A program made the translations under genes and the position numbers. 7,288 bases of DNA from JAGIBJ01 sp047604965 (GTDB lineage: Bacteria; Actinomycetota; Thermoleophilia; Solirubrobacterales; Solirubrobacteraceae), in the NCBI GenBank assembly GCA_047604965.1, contig JASGGQ010000129.1, forward strand, positions 1 through 7,288, read 5' to 3'. A model generated the notes under the pieces. That model saw only the letters and a list, made by a program, of their open reading frames with translations, ran no database searches and was not told the origin of the DNA. Below are positions 5,542 to 7,288 of the stretch, piece by piece (positions within the stretch are counted from its first letter, which is position 1; every line of letters begins with the position of its first letter).

Positions 5542-6393
5542 ATGGCTCTCGCCGGATCGTCAGCGGACGCAGCGCCGCAGGAACTCCCCGCCGCCGTCCG
5601 CAGGCTGCTCGCCGAGCCGGCCGGCCAACTCGCGGTGCTGCTCGACTTCGACGGGACGCTCGCCCCGATCGTCGACGACCCCGCCCTGGCACGCCCCGAT
5701 GCGGTGGCGAGCGACGCACTGGCCCGCCTGGCGCCGAAGGTCGGCCTGGCGGCCTGTGTGACCGGGCGCCCGGCATTGCAGGCGCGCGAATTGTTGGGGC
5801 TCAGCCAGCTCGCCTACAGCGGCCTGCACGGCGCCGAACTGCTGTGGCCCGGCGCCGAGCGGCCGATCGTGCCGGAGGCGTTCCTGGCCGACGGCGTGCG
5901 CGTCACCCAACTGATTGCTGACGCTCAGGCTGAGCCTGAAGGTTTGGCGGGGTTGGTGGTTGAGCACAAAGGGCCGATCGTTGCACTGCACTGGCGCCGC
6001 GCCGACGACCCCGCCGCCGCCCAGGCGCGCGCCGGGCAGCTCGCCGAACGGGCCGAAGCGCAGGGGCTGCGCAGCGGCGGCGGCCGTGCCGTGCTCGAAC
6101 TGCGCCCCGCGCTCCAGATCACCAAGGGCGACGCGGTGCGGGCGTTGCTGGAGGCCGCACCGAGCGTGCGAAGCGTGCTCTTCGCCGGCGACGACCTCAC
6201 CGACCTCGACGCCTTCGACGCGATCAGTGACTTGCGCGAAGTCGGCACGCTGCGATCAGCGGCGCTGCTCGCCATCGCCGGAGATGACGCGCCGCCGCCG
6301 GTCGCCGCCGCTGCCGATCTCGTGCTGCCAAATCCGGCGGCGCTCGGGCAGCTGCTGGCCACCTTCGACGCCGCGCTGAAGGCGGGCCGGTAG
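5542..6393 (+). CDS. otsB: trehalose-6-phosphate phosphatase
   Basis: This HAD-superfamily enzyme removes phosphate from trehalose 6-phosphate to give trehalose, the second step of the OtsAB pathway, in the cytosol. From the ATG at 5542 it is 283 aa. Motif I is LLDFDGTLAPI, with the nucleophile Asp35 and the acid/base Asp37. Motif II is TGR (74-76), followed by GLHGAE (94-99), Lys143 in VEHKGP, Lys195 in ITKGDA, and motif IV GDDLTDLDAF (216-225), which binds Mg2+. The GxHGxE, HKG and KGDA blocks mark OtsB rather than a generic HAD phosphatase. Residue 222 is Leu where many OtsB proteins have Glu (GDDxTDEDAF); the Asp ligands are kept, so activity is still expected. No trehalose-phosphate synthase (OtsA) lies in the window. 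The frame stays open upstream to 5305, but that part is antisense to the transporter gene. It is followed 3 nt later by a membrane protein gene, so it probably heads an operon. Confidence 0.92.
   Translation: MALAGSSADAAPQELPAAVRRLLAEPAGQLAVLLDFDGTLAPIVDDPALARPDAVASDALARLAPKVGLAACVTGRPALQARELLGLSQLAYSGLHGAELLWPGAERPIVPEAFLADGVRVTQLIADAQAEPEGLAGLVVEHKGPIVALHWRRADDPAAAQARAGQLAERAEAQGLRSGGGRAVLELRPALQITKGDAVRALLEAAPSVRSVLFAGDDLTDLDAFDAISDLREVGTLRSAALLAIAGDDAPPPVAAAADLVLPNPAALGQLLATFDAALKAGR
5925..5939. repeat. short perfect inverted repeat inside otsB
   Basis: TCAGGCT-G-AGCCTGA has 7-bp arms around a single base, inside codons for AQAEPE. The surrounding 60 bp use T- and A-ending codons unlike the rest of the gene. 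It may be chance or the trace of a small repeat element; reading frame is kept. Confidence 0.35.
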
Positions 6394-6396
6394 CCG

Positions 6397-6942
6397 ATGC
6401 GTTTCACCGAACTGCTGCGAGCCGGCGCGCTGCTCAGCGGTGCCTCCGCGACGATGATCGCCGCCGCCACCGTCGCCTTCGGATACGACACGCGCCAGCA
6501 GCGCGTCGTCGTGCTCTGCACCGTCTGGTGGCTGCTCTGCGTGACGGCGGCGTTGCTGGTCCTCTCGCGCCGCGCCGGTGAACCGAGCGGCGCGATCGAG
6601 CGGTTGCTGGCCGACGCGCCGGCGCAGCGCCACCCGCAGGAGCCGCGCGTCGGCCGGATCGTCGCGAGCAGGCTGTGGCCGCTCGGCGTCGCGACGCTGC
6701 TCGCCGTCTGCGGAGGCGCCGCGCTCGGGCCGCAGGTCCCCGGTACCGTTGCTGGCTTCCCGATCGTTTGGGCGATGCTCTGGCGCGCCCAAGAGTTTGC
6801 CGTCACGGCGATCGAAGAGCGTGATGGCGTGGTCTTCCTCGTGGTGCCGACCGGCCCGCTGTCGGCGATCAAGGTGGTGCGTGGCCCCGGGCTGCGGCGC
6901 GACCGGCCGATCGGCTCCGGCGGAGAGGCGCCGGGCAGGTGA
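6397..6942 (+). CDS. four-helix membrane protein of unknown function
   Basis: I do not recognise this 181-residue protein by name. It has about four hydrophobic segments (roughly residues 7-29, 37-57, 93-111 and 114-129). Between the second and third is a polar loop of about 35 residues, with RRAGEPSGAIERLLADAP suggesting a short amphipathic helix. The C-terminus is a soluble tail of ~50 residues with a beta-like stretch (GVVFLVVPTGPLSAIKVVR, 144-162) and a basic, Gly-rich end. There is no cleavable signal peptide that I can see. The ATG lies 3 nt after the otsB stop with no strong ribosome site, so translation probably relies on reinitiation. Its own stop overlaps the next gene's GTG (GTGA). 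Its place between otsB and a glycosyltransferase suggests a link to cell-envelope or glycan work, but that is context only; I see no catalytic motif. Confidence 0.8.
   Translation: MRFTELLRAGALLSGASATMIAAATVAFGYDTRQQRVVVLCTVWWLLCVTAALLVLSRRAGEPSGAIERLLADAPAQRHPQEPRVGRIVASRLWPLGVATLLAVCGGAALGPQVPGTVAGFPIVWAMLWRAQEFAVTAIEERDGVVFLVVPTGPLSAIKVVRGPGLRRDRPIGSGGEAPGR
6922..6928 (+). promoter_or_regulatory. ribosome binding site (GGAGAGG) of the glycosyltransferase
   Basis: GGAGAGG lies 10 nt before the GTG at 6939, inside the end of the membrane-protein gene. It supports GTG 6939 as the start and tight co-expression of the two genes. Confidence 0.45.
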
Positions 6943-7288
6943 ATCGCCGGCAGCGACAGCCGGTCGATCTGCTACTCGTGTCGCTCGGCAGCACCTTCGG
7001 CCTGCGGACCGCCGACGACCAACTCGCCGCGCTGCTGGCCGGGGAAGGGGTTCGCGTCGAGCTGGTGCGCCCGCCGCAATCGAGCCAGGTGCCGACCCTG
7101 GCGCTGACCGACCTGCTGCAAGCGCGCGCCTGCGCGGCAGTCGCCCGTCGCGCGCTCACGCAATTCGCGCCCCGCGCGGTGCTGTACAGCTCCACGACGG
7201 CGGCGCTGCTGGCGCCGGTACCGGGCGCGATCCGCTTCGATGCGCTGGCGCAGCGCACCCGGCCGGGCCGTCACGGCGTGTGGCAGCG
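6939..7288 (+). CDS. glycosyltransferase (group-1/GT4-like), N-terminal part, truncated by the window edge
   Basis: The frame starts at GTG 6939, overlapping the stop of the membrane-protein gene by 4 nt (GTGA), and stays open to the window end, giving 116 codons. The N-terminus has a Rossmann-like beta strand and glycine turn (VDLLLVSLGSTFGLRTADD, residues 9-27), then a helix and a second strand (VRVELVRPP). A further strand (RAVLYSSTTAALLAP) precedes IRFDALAQRTRPGRHGVWQ. The pattern of a short strand, a leading Gly turn and a putative acceptor pocket fits the N-terminal half of a GT-B glycosyltransferase, and the RPGRHGVWQ stretch resembles actinobacterial group-1 glycosyltransferases as I recall them. 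The donor-binding C-terminal domain (with an expected E(x7)E motif) is outside the window, so donor and acceptor cannot be named. Probably cytosolic or membrane-associated, and co-transcribed with otsB and the membrane protein. Confidence 0.7.
   Translation, partial: MNRRQRQPVDLLLVSLGSTFGLRTADDQLAALLAGEGVRVELVRPPQSSQVPTLALTDLLQARACAAVARRALTQFAPRAVLYSSTTAALLAPVPGAIRFDALAQRTRPGRHGVWQ

Noticed and set aside
5925..6872. Antisense open frame (315 codons) opposite otsB and the membrane protein
   Set aside because: Ser/Ala/Arg-rich with no domain or ribosome site; the plus strand has intact OtsB motifs.

Overview
The window is very GC-rich (roughly 70 % by eye) and packed with genes. Protein-coding frames on alternating strands cover almost all of it, and no intergenic gap exceeds about 30 nt. 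The mix suggests a high-GC actinobacterium, most plausibly of the Solirubrobacterales/Thermoleophilia type. It includes a PAC2-family protein, a UvrD-like helicase fused to an iron-sulfur nuclease, an OB-HD exoribonuclease and a group-1-like glycosyltransferase, and some starts look leaderless with a TANNNT -10 box. The taxon is an inference; no rRNA or other marker gene is present. I see no mobile element, CRISPR array or RNA gene.

Layout. (1) 3-2867 (+): the C-terminal ~954 residues of a helicase-nuclease of the AddAB/AdnAB class, cut by the left edge. It converges with (2) 2879-3754 (-), a PAC2-family protein. (3) 3780-4658 (+) is a YhaM-type 3'-5' exoribonuclease, divergent from PAC2 across 25 nt. 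It converges with (4) 4688-5107 and (5) 5124-5519 (-), two half-length TauE/SafE (TSUP) transporter genes in tandem. (6) 5542-6393 (+) is trehalose-6-phosphate phosphatase (otsB), divergent from the transporter pair across 22 nt. It is followed almost without gaps by (7) 6397-6942, a four-helix membrane protein of unknown function, and (8) 6939-7288+, the N-terminal part of a glycosyltransferase cut by the right edge.

How they may work together. The helicase-nuclease belongs to DNA-end processing, YhaM to RNA turnover, and PAC2 possibly to protein-complex assembly; these look like independent genes placed back to back. The two TauE/SafE halves together make up one normal-length exporter and are probably co-translated. 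otsB, the membrane protein and the glycosyltransferase look like one operon, with a 3-nt gap and then a 4-nt GTGA overlap.

The points most worth a second look are the split transporter pair and its unusual junction, the degenerate ATPase motifs in the helicase despite an intact nuclease/Fe-S module, and two matching leaderless-type promoters. I do not see convincing evidence of a wholly new system; most of the content is recognisable housekeeping or metabolism.
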